64,000 nucleotides of DNA from Pyrinomonadaceae bacterium (GTDB lineage: Bacteria; Acidobacteriota; Blastocatellia; Pyrinomonadales; Pyrinomonadaceae). The DNA lies in the NCBI GenBank assembly GCA_021228405.1, contig JAJQRF010000009.1:124001-188000 (forward strand), given 5' to 3'. The translations under genes and the position numbers were made by a program. Shown here one piece after another: positions 1 to 8,113 of the stretch. Numbering within the stretch: position 1 is the stretch's first letter; the number at the start of each line of letters is the position of its first letter. Under the pieces are notes generated by a model that did not search any database, was not told the origin of the DNA, and saw only the letters and a program-made list of their open reading frames with translations.

Positions 1-30
1 ATAATTGATGAAAATGGCAGTTTTTGAAAA

Positions 31-606
31 TTAAATATTTATCGAAAAGAGTTTGAGCGTTTCGTTGTCGCTTTCGATGAGTCCGTCGTATTTGAAACCG
101 AGCTTATCTAAAAGTTTTCCCGAACTTTCGTTGTCCTGCGTCGTGATCGCCAAAACGCGCTTCAAGCCTAAAACTTCCTTGCCGTATTTCATCACCGCAC
201 TTGCCGCTTCAAAAGCGTAGCCTTTCTTTTCAAACTGCGGCAAAAACGCAAAACCGATGTCGGCATCGGGAAGCGTGTCGCGTTTGACAAAACCGCACAT
301 TCCGATAGATGGATTTGGGCTTTTAGATTTTGGATTCCGGATTTCTAAGTCCGGAATTTGGAATTTGGAATCCGGAATCTCGGATTTGAGTTCAACCGTA
401 TAGAGTCCGAAACCGTGTTGCGCGTAGCTGACGCGGTAGCGTGTTTCGATAAAATTTTTTGCCTCTTCGACGGTTCGCACATTGCGGTCGCCGATATATT
501 TCAGAAAAGACGGCTGATTGAGCAGATCGAGGATGAATTCGGCATCCGTTTCGACGATCTCGCGTAAAATCAAACGTTCGGTTTCGAGAATTTTTTTAAC
601 AGACAT
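31..606 (-). CDS. GNAT-family N-acetyltransferase (RimJ/RimL type) with a repeat-derived insert
   Basis: About 191 residues. The N-terminus (residues 9-16, ETERLILR) and the C-terminal part (GFAFLPQFEKKGYAFEA, then NESSGKLLDKLGF) are typical of ribosomal-protein-type GNAT acetyltransferases, which transfer acetyl from acetyl-CoA to an amine; the substrate cannot be told. I start at the ATG at 606; the frame stays open upstream to 795, but that part overlaps the end of the next gene and looks unlike the family. Residues about 74-100, in the loop between the strands ending YTVELK and beginning IGMCGF, are built from a short repeated motif (IPDSKFQIPD...NPKSKSPNPS) encoded by a class A DNA word repeat at 311-383. 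Fold assignment is firm, function generic. Confidence 0.8.
   Translation of the reverse strand: MSVKKILETERLILREIVETDAEFILDLLNQPSFLKYIGDRNVRTVEEAKNFIETRYRVSYAQHGFGLYTVELKSEIPDSKFQIPDLEIRNPKSKSPNPSIGMCGFVKRDTLPDADIGFAFLPQFEKKGYAFEAASAVMKYGKEVLGLKRVLAITTQDNESSGKLLDKLGFKYDGLIESDNETLKLFSINI
311..383. repeat. Class A word repeat inside the acetyltransferase gene
   Basis: Reiterated GGATT(T/C)(T/C)GGAATT-like words lie within the reading frame of the acetyltransferase. The same word type is intergenic at 12240-12305 and 12690-12733 and lies inside other genes at 20796-20832, 28937-28972 and 32099-32145. Confidence 0.75.
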
Positions 607-655
607 TGAGTTACCAGCTAAGTTTTTATTAATTTGCCTTAATGATCGGTCGAAT

Positions 656-1690
656 TCATTCAGGATAATAACGCTTCCACGTTTTCGGCGGGGCTTTGAG
701 AATTTCTTCGGTTGAATAACCGCGTCCCGTCCAGGTAAATTTGGCGCGAAACTCCAGTAGTTTCGGTTTCCCGTCCGGGAAGGAGTAACGGGCATAATGT
801 CCCGCGTCGCCGATTCCGCGCGCCTTGACGAAGACGATCAATTCCTTTTTTTGCGGGTCGAAAAATCTTCCGCCGACCGTTTTCACGTTTGTTTTTTCAA
901 TGGTTTTGGCAACGTCCGAATCTTCGTCGTGCGTAAATTCAAAGCCCGGAAACTCCAGCACTTCCGTTTTGGCGGGAAGCGAAGATTCATCATACATCAA
1001 ATAAGCGTTGATCTCATTGTATACGCCCTGTGAGCAGGGAATTTTGACGAGATATTTATTAATCGAAAACGGGTAAAACTCGATGCCGTAATTTTCAAAC
1101 CATCCCGACGCGGATTTTTCGAGATGCGCTTTTTGATATTTTAATTCCTGACCGACCGCGAGTTTTCCCGCTTTGAATTGATTGTTGCCGATGATGTTCA
1201 GCTTCGTCGTGCCGAGTTTTTTTGCCAGTTTTTCGAGATCGTCGATGTCGTTTTCCTGAACCGTGTAAGTCAACATCTGCGGGTTATCGACGACCGTGAT
1301 AAAACGACCGTTCTCCTTTTGAATTTCGCGGTATTCGCAGTTTTCGTCGGGCGGCAGTTGCGGCAGAACGTCTTCCAACGCTTCGGCGCAAGCGATCTGC
1401 AATTCCCGGTTCCGATCGCTCTGATCGTTAGAAAAACGGCAGTCTTCGGGAAATTTGATCGTTTTCCGGCGGGCTTTCGTCTGCAACGGCAAGACGATCT
1501 TTGCATTGTTCGCTTCCGCGTTCTTATCGGCGGAAGCGGAAACGTTTGCCGTGTTTTCGGGCGCGCTTTCGGAAACGTTCGGCGGCAGTCCGGCGGCACG
1601 GCACGCACCGGACAGGAAAACGCCGATCAGTAGAACCGCGTAGATCGCGCGGTAGGATTTGAAATTTCTGCTTAACATAATAAAAAACAT
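656..1690 (-). CDS. Lipoprotein with LysM-like segment and DUF1176-like C-terminal half
   Basis: 344 residues. An N-terminal hydrophobic segment ends in a lipobox (LSGAC, residues about 26-30), so this is probably a membrane-anchored periplasmic lipoprotein. A linker rich in Ala, Asn and Glu follows. Around residues 130-195 is a LysM-like module (TYTVQENDIDDLEKLAKKLG...VGQELKY). The C-terminal half (CSQGVYNEINAYLMYDESS) resembles DUF1176 proteins. The start ATG overlaps the stop of the upstream muramidase-like gene (TAATG), so the two are probably translationally coupled. The LysM-like segment is closely similar to the C-terminus of that neighbour. The pairing could be a cell-wall enzyme with an envelope partner; that is inference. 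Confidence 0.6.
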   Translation of the reverse strand: MFFIMLSRNFKSYRAIYAVLLIGVFLSGACRAAGLPPNVSESAPENTANVSASADKNAEANNAKIVLPLQTKARRKTIKFPEDCRFSNDQSDRNRELQIACAEALEDVLPQLPPDENCEYREIQKENGRFITVVDNPQMLTYTVQENDIDDLEKLAKKLGTTKLNIIGNNQFKAGKLAVGQELKYQKAHLEKSASGWFENYGIEFYPFSINKYLVKIPCSQGVYNEINAYLMYDESSLPAKTEVLEFPGFEFTHDEDSDVAKTIEKTNVKTVGGRFFDPQKKELIVFVKARGIGDAGHYARYSFPDGKPKLLEFRAKFTWTGRGYSTEEILKAPPKTWKRYYPE

Positions 1691-3162
1691 TATCGCGGCG
1701 TGCGGCTGACGATGATCTGGTAAGCGCGCGTAAATTTATCGACGTATTCCGTATCGCCCTTCTTGTTAGGCGTTTTGCTGTTGTAGTTGCGCATTGCCGT
1801 CTGCCAGTCGAGCCAGCCCGTGATAAATTTTTCGAGATGCGCTTTTTGATATTTCAGTTCCGTTCCGACTTTCAAAACGGTCGTTTTCGTCATTCCGCTG
1901 GTATTTCTGATGATATTTTCGCTCGTCGTTTCCAATCTTTTCGCAATGTCGTCGAGTCCTTTGCGGTCGGTGTTTTGAATCTTATAGCTTAAAATCTGCG
2001 GATTATCGACAATTTCGCGCCAACCCACTTTCCCGTCGATGGCTTTTGTGTAGAGATAGGCAATGCCCGCCCTGATATTGTTTTTTCCCTTCACGTTCGT
2101 CTTGGTCTGAAGCTCCTGCCGCAGTTCGGGCGGCGTGATGAAATCGGAATTGTCCAAGCCTTCGCTGATGACCTTATAGCCGGGATCGGCTTCGTATCTG
2201 CCGATCTGCAACGGGAAATCCTTCCATTGCACGGCTTCCTTTGCCGGTCCCGACTGGATTTCCGTCCAGACCATCGCTTTAACGTAACGCCAATCGAGCG
2301 GGACGAACCCGGCGGTCGCGGCAAACTTATTATTATAATAGGTAACTTCTTTTTTGATGAGCTCGTCGTATTCGTTCCAGCGCGCATCTTCGAGCGACAT
2401 CCGGAAACGCGCATCGCTCATAAGCGGGTCGGCGTTGAACATCATTGCCCTGATCTGCATTCCGGCAAAATGGACTTTAATATCGATCTCCATTTCCGAG
2501 TTGGCGCGTTTGATAAACCACTCGGCGATCGTTTTATCCAGAACCCTGCCCGCCTTTTGCGTATTGAACCACGTGATCGAACCGCTGTCGAGCGGTTTAT
2601 TGTTGGTGATGACCGTGTTCGGCAAAACTTCGTTGAGGAGTTTTTCGGTGTATTTGGTTTCGACCGTCAGCAATGCTTCCCTGAGTTGTTTTAATTTCAG
2701 ATCGGAAGCGATCGCTTGCCCGAAAAGTTCAAACGTGCCGCCGAAATAATATGCCAGCGTGCGGCGCGCCTTTTCGGTCAGGCTCGGCAGTCCGTAAACT
2801 TTTTCGTAAAGACTGATGGCATATTCCAGCCTGGCGTTCGTAAAGTCGAGCAAACTCGTCGGCAGGTTTTGTTCGTTGACCAGTTCGACGAATTTGATGG
2901 TCGAGTAGGCTTGCATACATTCGTTGCAGTAGGCAGTCATTATCTCATCGACCTTCGGCAGTTTGCAGGTCACTTTTCTGCCTTTGATGTCGAGGTCGTA
3001 TTTGGAATCCTTAAATTTATAATTGACCATCGCATTCGGCAGAAGCGGAAATTGACCGAGATTTTCGGCAAGCGGAACGTAGTTTGCAAAACTTCGCGTG
3101 AGCAGAAAATCGCCTTGCCCGCCGGAGCTTCCCGAAAAATCGGCAGAGTGTTCGTTACCCAT
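1690..3162 (-). CDS. Lysozyme/transglycosylase-like protein with C-terminal LysM-like module
   Basis: 490 residues, no signal peptide. The middle region carries elements of a lysozyme-like fold: a helix with a candidate catalytic Glu (KAMVWTEIQSG, about residues 296-306), a PLQIG turn, and the helix NNIRAGIAYLYTKA (about 371-384). Residues about 395-450 are LysM-like (YKIQNTDRKGLDDIAKRL...VGTELKYQKAHLEK). This combination is known from cytoplasmically made muramidases of phages and contractile injection systems, which do not need a signal peptide, but no tail or sheath gene is visible here. It lies third in a minus-strand operon (4275 to 656). The function is inferred from motif order, not from a full domain match. 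Confidence 0.55.
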   Translation of the reverse strand: MGNEHSADFSGSSGGQGDFLLTRSFANYVPLAENLGQFPLLPNAMVNYKFKDSKYDLDIKGRKVTCKLPKVDEIMTAYCNECMQAYSTIKFVELVNEQNLPTSLLDFTNARLEYAISLYEKVYGLPSLTEKARRTLAYYFGGTFELFGQAIASDLKLKQLREALLTVETKYTEKLLNEVLPNTVITNNKPLDSGSITWFNTQKAGRVLDKTIAEWFIKRANSEMEIDIKVHFAGMQIRAMMFNADPLMSDARFRMSLEDARWNEYDELIKKEVTYYNNKFAATAGFVPLDWRYVKAMVWTEIQSGPAKEAVQWKDFPLQIGRYEADPGYKVISEGLDNSDFITPPELRQELQTKTNVKGKNNIRAGIAYLYTKAIDGKVGWREIVDNPQILSYKIQNTDRKGLDDIAKRLETTSENIIRNTSGMTKTTVLKVGTELKYQKAHLEKFITGWLDWQTAMRNYNSKTPNKKGDTEYVDKFTRAYQIIVSRTPR

Positions 3163-3251
3163 CTTTTATTACCTCTCAATAAAAAATCATTCTTCAGTGG
3201 AAGAGAGTTATCAATTATTCTTTTCACGCCTTTCAGGATGAGGCTTCAGGC

Positions 3252-3590
3252 TCAGTGCCAGGTAATCAAGCCCTTCGCGTCATACTTTAAAACGAGTTCG
3301 TGATCTTCCTGAAAAAGTCTTTTCTTGTGTGCCCTGATCGCGATCAGGTTTTCTTCGAGCAATTGTTCCTTGCGCACTTCGGCTTTATGTCTTTCAAAAT
3401 GCTCTTTCCAGTCTTTCATATATTCGTCCGAAATTTTCAGTTCCTTTTGAAATTTGAAGCAATAATTTATAAATTGCTCGGCGTAGAACATTGCCGTTCT
3501 GCGGTTGCCGTTTTCATACGCTTCCTCATACTTATGACAAAGCTCGTAAAAACCCGCCAGAATTTTTTTCATCTTTTTTGATATAGCCAT
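3252..3590 (-). CDS. Small charged helical protein, unknown function
   Basis: 112 residues from the ATG at 3590 (MAISKKMKKILAG), 13 bp downstream of the preceding gene; a longer frame reaches 3710 but overlaps that gene's end. The sequence is rich in Lys and Glu and predicted helical (YEEAYENGNRRTAMFYAEQF...EHFERHKAEVRKEQLLEEN). No family recognised. It sits between two genes of the same orientation and is presumably co-transcribed with the muramidase-like gene, so it may be an accessory or chaperone-like protein; that is only context. Confidence 0.6.
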   Translation of the reverse strand: MAISKKMKKILAGFYELCHKYEEAYENGNRRTAMFYAEQFINYCFKFQKELKISDEYMKDWKEHFERHKAEVRKEQLLEENLIAIRAHKKRLFQEDHELVLKYDAKGLITWH

Positions 3591-3603
3591 AAGTTTTATG
3601 TTT

Positions 3604-4275
3604 TTAAGCGGGCGGTGTCGTGTTGCCGCCTTTTTTCGGGCGCGGGGCGCGTTCGATGCGGGTTGCAATGCGCCACGCATCGAGTTTTGCGGGATCATCG
3701 GCGTAAGCATTTTTAATATACGTGTCGATCACCAGAAAATTGTCCTCGGCTTCGTCGAAAGCATTCTTGCGCCCGCTCACCGCCGCGCCGCGCGAAACGG
3801 TTGCCGCATTGCTTTTATCGAGTGCGGCGGCAAAGGCTTCGATCTTGGCGGCGGATGCTTCGAGATAAGCGGGCTTGATGCCGAGTCCCAAAAACGCCTC
3901 CCGTTCGAGCAATGCCTTTTCGTCAACACTGCGTGCCGCCGCTAAAAGCTGTTCGTCGTTTTTTCCATAGGGCATCGGGAAATTTTCATCGAAACCGGGT
4001 CTGCGGCGCGCGATCGTGTATGCGGTTTTGGCGTATCTTTCCATAAATTCCCTGATCGCCCGCCGCGCGACCTTTCTTTCGACCGTGCCTTCCTGCGCCG
4101 TGTCCTGATGCGTGTTTTGCGACGCGCTTTCCGCATCTATCCGTGCAACGGCGGCACGAAAAATTTGAATTGCCGATCTGATCTCCGGCTGTTCCGGCAG
4201 GTCGGAAAATTCCGCCGTCAAAGCCGCCAAAGCCCTTTTGAACATATCCTGTTCTCTGCGTTCGTCGTCTGTCAT
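3604..4275 (-). CDS. Helical protein of unknown function, first gene of the muramidase operon
   Basis: 223 residues, predicted mostly alpha-helical and Ala-rich, without signal peptide or membrane segment. The N-terminus (MTDDERREQDMFKRALAALTA) and a basic, Pro-rich tail (RAPRPKKGGNTTPPA) give no recognisable family. It opens the minus-strand cluster that continues into the small charged protein, the muramidase-like protein and the lipoprotein. A class B repeat array starts about 150 bp upstream of its ATG. Confidence 0.6.
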   Translation of the reverse strand: MTDDERREQDMFKRALAALTAEFSDLPEQPEIRSAIQIFRAAVARIDAESASQNTHQDTAQEGTVERKVARRAIREFMERYAKTAYTIARRRPGFDENFPMPYGKNDEQLLAAARSVDEKALLEREAFLGLGIKPAYLEASAAKIEAFAAALDKSNAATVSRGAAVSGRKNAFDEAEDNFLVIDTYIKNAYADDPAKLDAWRIATRIERAPRPKKGGNTTPPA

Positions 4276-4419
4276 AGCTTTTTTTCTCCGTTTGGCAGTA
4301 AGCGGTTTCGGAACTAAGGCAAGAGTTCGGAGTCCGTTTCCGAGAAGGTTTCAAGGTAGTTTTGCCGCCCCGGGACGAAACGAACAAGGTCTGCATCGTT
4401 TTTGAAACTGCTTGCAGTC

Positions 4420-4765
4420 AAATTGCAAAATTTTGCCGCCGCTTTGCGGATTTTGATGCCGCTTTTTGCATTTTGTCGCCGCTTTGCGGATTTTTAATCC
4501 CGCTTTTCGCTTTCGGATGACGGTTCGCGCATCGTGTCGTCAAGTTTGCAGATTTTGACGGCGGCTTTACCGATTTTGGTGACGCTTCTTCCGTTTTGAT
4601 GCCGCTTTGCGCATTTTAAAACGGGAATTGCGCCGTTTTATCGCCGCTTTGCACGTTTTGAAAGCGGCTTTCTCAATTTTGAAGCCGCTCCGCACGTTGC
4701 GAAATCAACTTTGCCTGTTACAAAGCCTTTTTTGCACGTTTTCAAAGCCGTTCAAAAATTGATAC
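4420..4765. repeat. Class B tandem array, 20-21 bp period (CCGCTTTGCgcATTTTGATG type)
   Basis: About 16 degenerate tandem copies with spacing 19-22 bp, usually 20 or 21. The recurring parts are CCGCTTTGC and ATTTTGA. The array fills much of the 640-bp spacer between the genes ending at 4275 and 4916. No ORF is credible here. From 4765 to 4915 I see only AT-rich sequence with no clear signal. Confidence 0.7.
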
Positions 4766-4915
4766 CGCTAATTTACTCCTTTTTTATTTAAAATGGAAGA
4801 TTTTTTTTTATGAAAGAAAAAAATTTCGGCTTTGTCCGGTTCGCCGACTTGCGAAAAATCGAAAAATACCGGGAGCCGCGTCGTTTCTGAAAATCCGGCG
4901 GTGCGTTTTGTTCAG

Positions 4916-5332
4916 CTAAACTTCGACCGCTTCGAGGCGGGTTAGAACGACGGGCGCGGCGGTTCGCAGAGTGTTTTGGATTTCGGCAACCCGGTCGGTG
5001 TCGCGGATGAGCGATTCGATCTCGGATTCGCTTGCTTTGGCGGAAATTTTGACGTGATACGCGATGTTTTGGGCGGGTTCGCCTTCCGCGCCGAAATCGC
5101 CTTCGACCGTGACCTCGACGCGCTCGACCGCGATGCCGCGTTTCGCCGCCTCGCGGTAAATATCGTTAGCGTAACAGGTGGCAAGCGCGAGAAAAAGCAG
5201 TTCGCCGCCGTTGACCGACGAACCGAAACCCGACGCTTTCGGCGCGATCGAAACACTCTGCCGGGTGCCGTTCGTTTCCACCGAAACTTCGTGTTTCCCG
5301 AAACTATTCGCAACGCTTGCCCTTATTTTCAT
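4916..5332 (-). CDS. OsmC/Ohr-family protein
   Basis: 138 residues from the ATG at 5332. The OsmC fold is suggested by SSVNGGELLFLALATCYANDIYREA (residues 39-63) with Cys53 at the position of the second, conserved Cys of the family. A canonical first Cys is not evident, so thiol peroxidase activity against organic hydroperoxides is uncertain. The start codon overlaps the lipA stop codon (TAATG), so the two genes are likely translationally coupled. A longer in-frame ORF to 5464 lies within lipA and is not used. Confidence 0.75.
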   Translation of the reverse strand: MKIRASVANSFGKHEVSVETNGTRQSVSIAPKASGFGSSVNGGELLFLALATCYANDIYREAAKRGIAVERVEVTVEGDFGAEGEPAQNIAYHVKISAKASESEIESLIRDTDRVAEIQNTLRTAAPVVLTRLEAVEV

Positions 5333-6282
5333 TAACTTAATCCGCCGATCTGCACGAGCTTTGCGTCGCCCGCTTCGCTTTGCTGTCGGGCGTGATAAGA
5401 CGAACGCGTCAAGGGAGAAGATTCGACGTGTTTGAAGCCCAAATCCAAGCCGATGCGTTTCCATTCCGCGAACTCTTCGGGCGTGACGTAGCGTTCGACG
5501 GGCAGACGGCGTTCATAGGGCTGTAAATACTGCCCGATGGTCATAATGTCGCAAGAAACCGAGCGCAAATCCTTCATCAGCTCGACGACTTCCTCGAACG
5601 TTTCGCCGAGTCCCGCCATAATTCCGCTTTTCGTCTTCATCCGCGGAAATTTCGTGTCGCGGAAATGCGCGGCGCACTCCAATAATTCGAGCGTCTGCGT
5701 ATATTTCGCGTCGGGACGAACACGGCGGTAAAGTCTGGCGATGGTTTCCGTGTTGTGATTCAAAACTTCGGGACGCGCTTCGAGCACGATGTTCAAGGCT
5801 TCTTCGTTGCCCTGAAAATCGGGAATTAAGACCTCGACGCGGCAGTTCGGGTTTACTTCGTGGACTTTGCGAATCGTTTCCGCCCAGTGCGCCGCGCCGC
5901 CGTCCGCCAGATCGTCGCGGTTTACCGAAGTGATGACGGCGTGTTCCAATCCGAGATGCGCGACCGCCGCCGCGACGTTCGCGGGTTCTTCGGGGTCTAA
6001 ATCCATCGGTTTGCCTTTGTTGACCGCACAAAATCCGCAATGCCGCGTGCAGGTATCGCCGCCGAGCATAAACGTCGCCGTTTTATCCGTCCAGCATTCA
6101 AAGATGTTCGGACACCGCGCTTCCTGGCAAACCGTGTGCAGATTCAAACCTTCGATCAGGCTCAAAACCTTGTTCTGATTCGTCGGGTCGCCCAGTTTGA
6201 TGCGAAGCCAGTCGGGTTTCGGCAGACGTTCCTTTTTCTTTTTGCTGACAAACTTTTGAATTAAAACTTTTTCTTCGATCAT
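5332..6282 (-). CDS. lipA: Lipoyl synthase (radical SAM)
   Basis: 316 residues. It inserts two sulfur atoms into protein-bound octanoate to make the lipoyl cofactor. All signature residues are present: the auxiliary 4Fe-4S ligands Cys52, Cys57 and Cys63 (CQEARCPNIFEC), the radical SAM ligands Cys78, Cys82 and Cys85 (CTRHCGFC), and the C-terminal RSSY serine ligand at 293-296. Length is normal. It is followed by an OsmC gene with overlapping stop and start codons; no lipB is visible in the window. Confidence 0.96.
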   Translation of the reverse strand: MIEEKVLIQKFVSKKKKERLPKPDWLRIKLGDPTNQNKVLSLIEGLNLHTVCQEARCPNIFECWTDKTATFMLGGDTCTRHCGFCAVNKGKPMDLDPEEPANVAAAVAHLGLEHAVITSVNRDDLADGGAAHWAETIRKVHEVNPNCRVEVLIPDFQGNEEALNIVLEARPEVLNHNTETIARLYRRVRPDAKYTQTLELLECAAHFRDTKFPRMKTKSGIMAGLGETFEEVVELMKDLRSVSCDIMTIGQYLQPYERRLPVERYVTPEEFAEWKRIGLDLGFKHVESSPLTRSSYHARQQSEAGDAKLVQIGGLS

Positions 6283-6315
6283 AAAACTATAAATTAAAAA
6301 GATATTCTAACATTT

Positions 6316-6651
6316 TTACAAACGCGCAACGACCTTGCCCTTGATATATTCACGTGTCACCGCGCCGAATTCGCGGCTGTCGTTGCTGTCTTCCGCGTTG
6401 TCGCCGATGAGCACGTAATGTCCGTGTTCATTAATGTGCGCAATCCGTTTGACGATCTCGCTGTTTTGCTCGACCGGATGTTTCGCGACGACAATATCGC
6501 CGACTTCAGGTTCGGCGCGGCGGTCGACCAGAACGACTTCGCCATCGTAAAGCGTCGGATTCATCGAAGTTCCTTCGCAAACGTATTTATGGCGCGTGCC
6601 CGTCAGAACCAACGCCATCTCGTAAAAACCCGCTTTCGGCAATTCCTTCAT
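6316..6651 (-). CDS. Small S26-type signal peptidase, NiSOD-maturation-protease-like
   Basis: 111 residues. It has the S26 box with catalytic Ser29 (CEGTSMNPTL), the hydrophobic strand GDIVVAKHP (51-59), the dyad Lys68 (IVKRI), and GDNAEDSNDSREFG (83-96). No membrane anchor is visible. The compact form with GDN-x-x-x-S-x-DSR-x-FG resembles proteases that mature nickel superoxide dismutase. A second copy sits next to sodN at 12317. Here the neighbour is lipA, 33 bp away, so the substrate of this paralogue is unclear. Confidence 0.75.
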   Translation of the reverse strand: MKELPKAGFYEMALVLTGTRHKYVCEGTSMNPTLYDGEVVLVDRRAEPEVGDIVVAKHPVEQNSEIVKRIAHINEHGHYVLIGDNAEDSNDSREFGAVTREYIKGKVVARL

Positions 6652-6667
6652 TTAATTGAAATCACGT

Positions 6668-6696
6668 TTGACAAACCGTTTTCGATTCACTAAATT
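6668..6696 (+). promoter_or_regulatory. Sigma-70-type promoter of the cysteine synthase leader
   Basis: TTGACA at 6668-6673 is followed after 17 bp by TAAATT at 6691-6696. It lies about 34 bp upstream of the leader peptide ATG. A near-identical promoter precedes the SAM-II-like leader at 7972. Confidence 0.65.
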
Positions 6697-6729
6697 CAGA
6701 ATATAGACTTTTTAGTAAAGATTCAAGAA

Positions 6730-6813
6730 ATGAGTAAAACACGTCTTCAAAATCAAATCTGTTGTTGCTGTTGCGGAAAGCATCGGCTGAGATTCGGCGT
6801 GGAAAAAATGTAA
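6730..6813 (+). CDS. Cysteine-rich leader peptide (attenuator ORF)
   Basis: A 27-residue ORF (ATG 6730 to TAA 6811-6813) with five consecutive Cys codons at residues 11-15 (ICCCCCGKHRLRFG). It lies between a good promoter and an intrinsic terminator, upstream of a cysteine synthase. That is the classical order of a ribosome-mediated attenuator: ribosomes stalled on Cys codons when charged Cys-tRNA is scarce would favour read-through into the biosynthetic gene. The Shine-Dalgarno is weak (AAGA). A ribosome stalled at the Cys run lies about 80 nt before the terminator; an antiterminator pairing was not worked out. Confidence 0.7.
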   Translation: MSKTRLQNQICCCCCGKHRLRFGVEKM

Positions 6814-6845
6814 AAGAAAAGCGCGAATTTTATAAAAAATCAGCC

Positions 6846-6888
6846 GGTCGTGAAAGAAAAAACAAAACTTTCACGACCTTTTTGTTTT
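6846..6888 (+). terminator. Intrinsic terminator in the cysteine synthase leader (attenuator)
   Basis: Perfect 11-bp stem, GGTCGTGAAAG (6846-6856) with CTTTCACGACC (6868-6878), loop of 11 A-rich bases, followed by TTTTTGTTTT. It lies between the Cys leader ORF and the gene it is expected to control, so it should act as a conditional terminator. Confidence 0.85.
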
Positions 6889-6924
6889 GAGAACAAGTTC
6901 AGGCTCCGAATGGGTGAAAAGATT

Positions 6925-7890
6925 ATGCAAACTGCAATAAAAGAAGCGGAAGTGAGAAAAGATTTCAGAGCGGAAGAGATTTCAAAGAATTTTCTCGAAG
7001 CCACGGTCGGTAATACGCCGCTCATTCGTCTGCGCTCGGTGACGAGTGATTTGCACGCAAATGTCGAAATTTATGCGAAAGCCGAGTTTATGAATCCGGG
7101 CGGTTCGGTCAAAGACCGTGCGGCTCTGGCGATGATCCTGGCGGGTGAAAGTGCGGGCGAACTGACAAAGGAAAAAACGATTCTCGATGCCACGAGCGGA
7201 AACACGGGAATCGCTTATGCAATGCTCGGCGCGGCGCGCGGCTATCGTGTGACGCTCGCTTTGCCGAAAAACGCGAGCGCGGCGCGCAAGAAAATTCTTA
7301 AACTCTACGGCGCGGAGATCATCGAAACCGACCCGCTGAACGGAACGGACGGCGCACAGCTCGTCGCCAAAGAACTTGCCCGCAAACATCCCGAAAAGTA
7401 TTTTTATCCCGACCAATACAACAACGAAGCGAACTGGAAAGCGCATTTTGCGACGACCGCGCCCGAAATCTGGTGGCAAACACACGGACAGATCACGCAT
7501 TTTGTCGCAGGTCTCGGCACGACGGGAACTTTTGTCGGCACGACGCGCAGATTAAAGGAATTTAATCCCGATCTGCAAGCGATTTCAGTTCAGCCGAGTT
7601 TGCCGCTTCACGGTTTGGAAGGCTTAAAACATCTCGAAACGGCAATCGTCCCGGGAATTTACGACGCAAATTTGGCGGACAGGAATCTGGAAGTCGAAAC
7701 CGAAGATGCGCAGGTGATGACGCGCCGTTTAGCCCGCGAAGAAGGCTTATTCGTCGGTGTTTCGGCAGGCGCAAACGTCTTTGCCGCACTTCGCATTGCC
7801 GAAGAGTTAAAGGAAGACGCGGTTATCGTCACGGTTCTGTGCGACGGCGGCGCGAAATATCTGCACGAAGATTTTTGGAACGAAGCGTAA
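6925..7890 (+). CDS. PLP-dependent cysteine synthase / cystathionine beta-synthase family
   Basis: 321 residues from the ATG at 6925. It belongs to the fold-type II PLP enzymes that make cysteine from an activated serine and sulfide or a sulfur carrier. The PLP lysine is Lys63 (NPGGSVKDRAAL) and the phosphate/substrate loop is TSGNTG (90-95). Ending near DGGAKYLHEDFW is usual for this family. A JAMM peptidase and a sulfur-carrier/E1 fusion lie downstream, the partners of CysM in the CysO route of Mycobacterium, so a CysM-type O-phosphoserine sulfhydrylase is plausible. CysK or cystathionine beta-synthase cannot be excluded. Expression is probably controlled by the Cys leader and terminator upstream. 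Confidence 0.85.
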   Translation: MQTAIKEAEVRKDFRAEEISKNFLEATVGNTPLIRLRSVTSDLHANVEIYAKAEFMNPGGSVKDRAALAMILAGESAGELTKEKTILDATSGNTGIAYAMLGAARGYRVTLALPKNASAARKKILKLYGAEIIETDPLNGTDGAQLVAKELARKHPEKYFYPDQYNNEANWKAHFATTAPEIWWQTHGQITHFVAGLGTTGTFVGTTRRLKEFNPDLQAISVQPSLPLHGLEGLKHLETAIVPGIYDANLADRNLEVETEDAQVMTRRLAREEGLFVGVSAGANVFAALRIAEELKEDAVIVTVLCDGGAKYLHEDFWNEA

Positions 7891-7971
7891 AAAACGATTA
7901 GTTGTTCTTTGAAATTTCATCGCGTGTAGACTGTATGCAAATTGTTATCGGTTCGACTTTACATACCCGGC

Positions 7972-8001
7972 TTGACACGCTCAAAGTTAATCCTGTAAAT
8001 T
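7972..8001 (+). promoter_or_regulatory. Sigma-70-type promoter of the SAM-II-like leader
   Basis: TTGACA at 7972-7977 and TAAATT at 7996-8001 with an 18-bp spacer, about 40 bp upstream of the riboswitch candidate. The two hexamers are identical to those of the promoter at 6668. Confidence 0.6.
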
Positions 8002-8040
8002 GCAAATTAGTTCTTTAACTGCTTTCCGATTGATTGAAAG

Positions 8041-8098
8041 CGCGTAAAGTGGCGATTTAAGGTTAACTTGCTCCACTTCAAAAAAACTGCTAAACAAC
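8041..8098 (+). ncRNA. SAM-II-like riboswitch
   Basis: The sequence fits the SAM-II aptamer: P1 stem AGTGG (8048-8052) with CCACT (8073-8077), the loop beginning CGATTTAA and ending CTTGCT, then an A-rich joint and the conserved GCTAAA (8089-8094) that forms the pseudoknot side. SAM-II aptamers sense S-adenosylmethionine and usually repress methionine genes. Downstream come a ribosome-binding site (AGAGGA, 8104-8109), a tiny ORF and an intrinsic terminator, then a cystathionine gamma-synthase/lyase-type gene. I identified it by eye from conserved segments; a covariance search would settle it. Confidence 0.75.
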
Positions 8099-8113
8099 TG
8101 CAAAGAGGATTTT

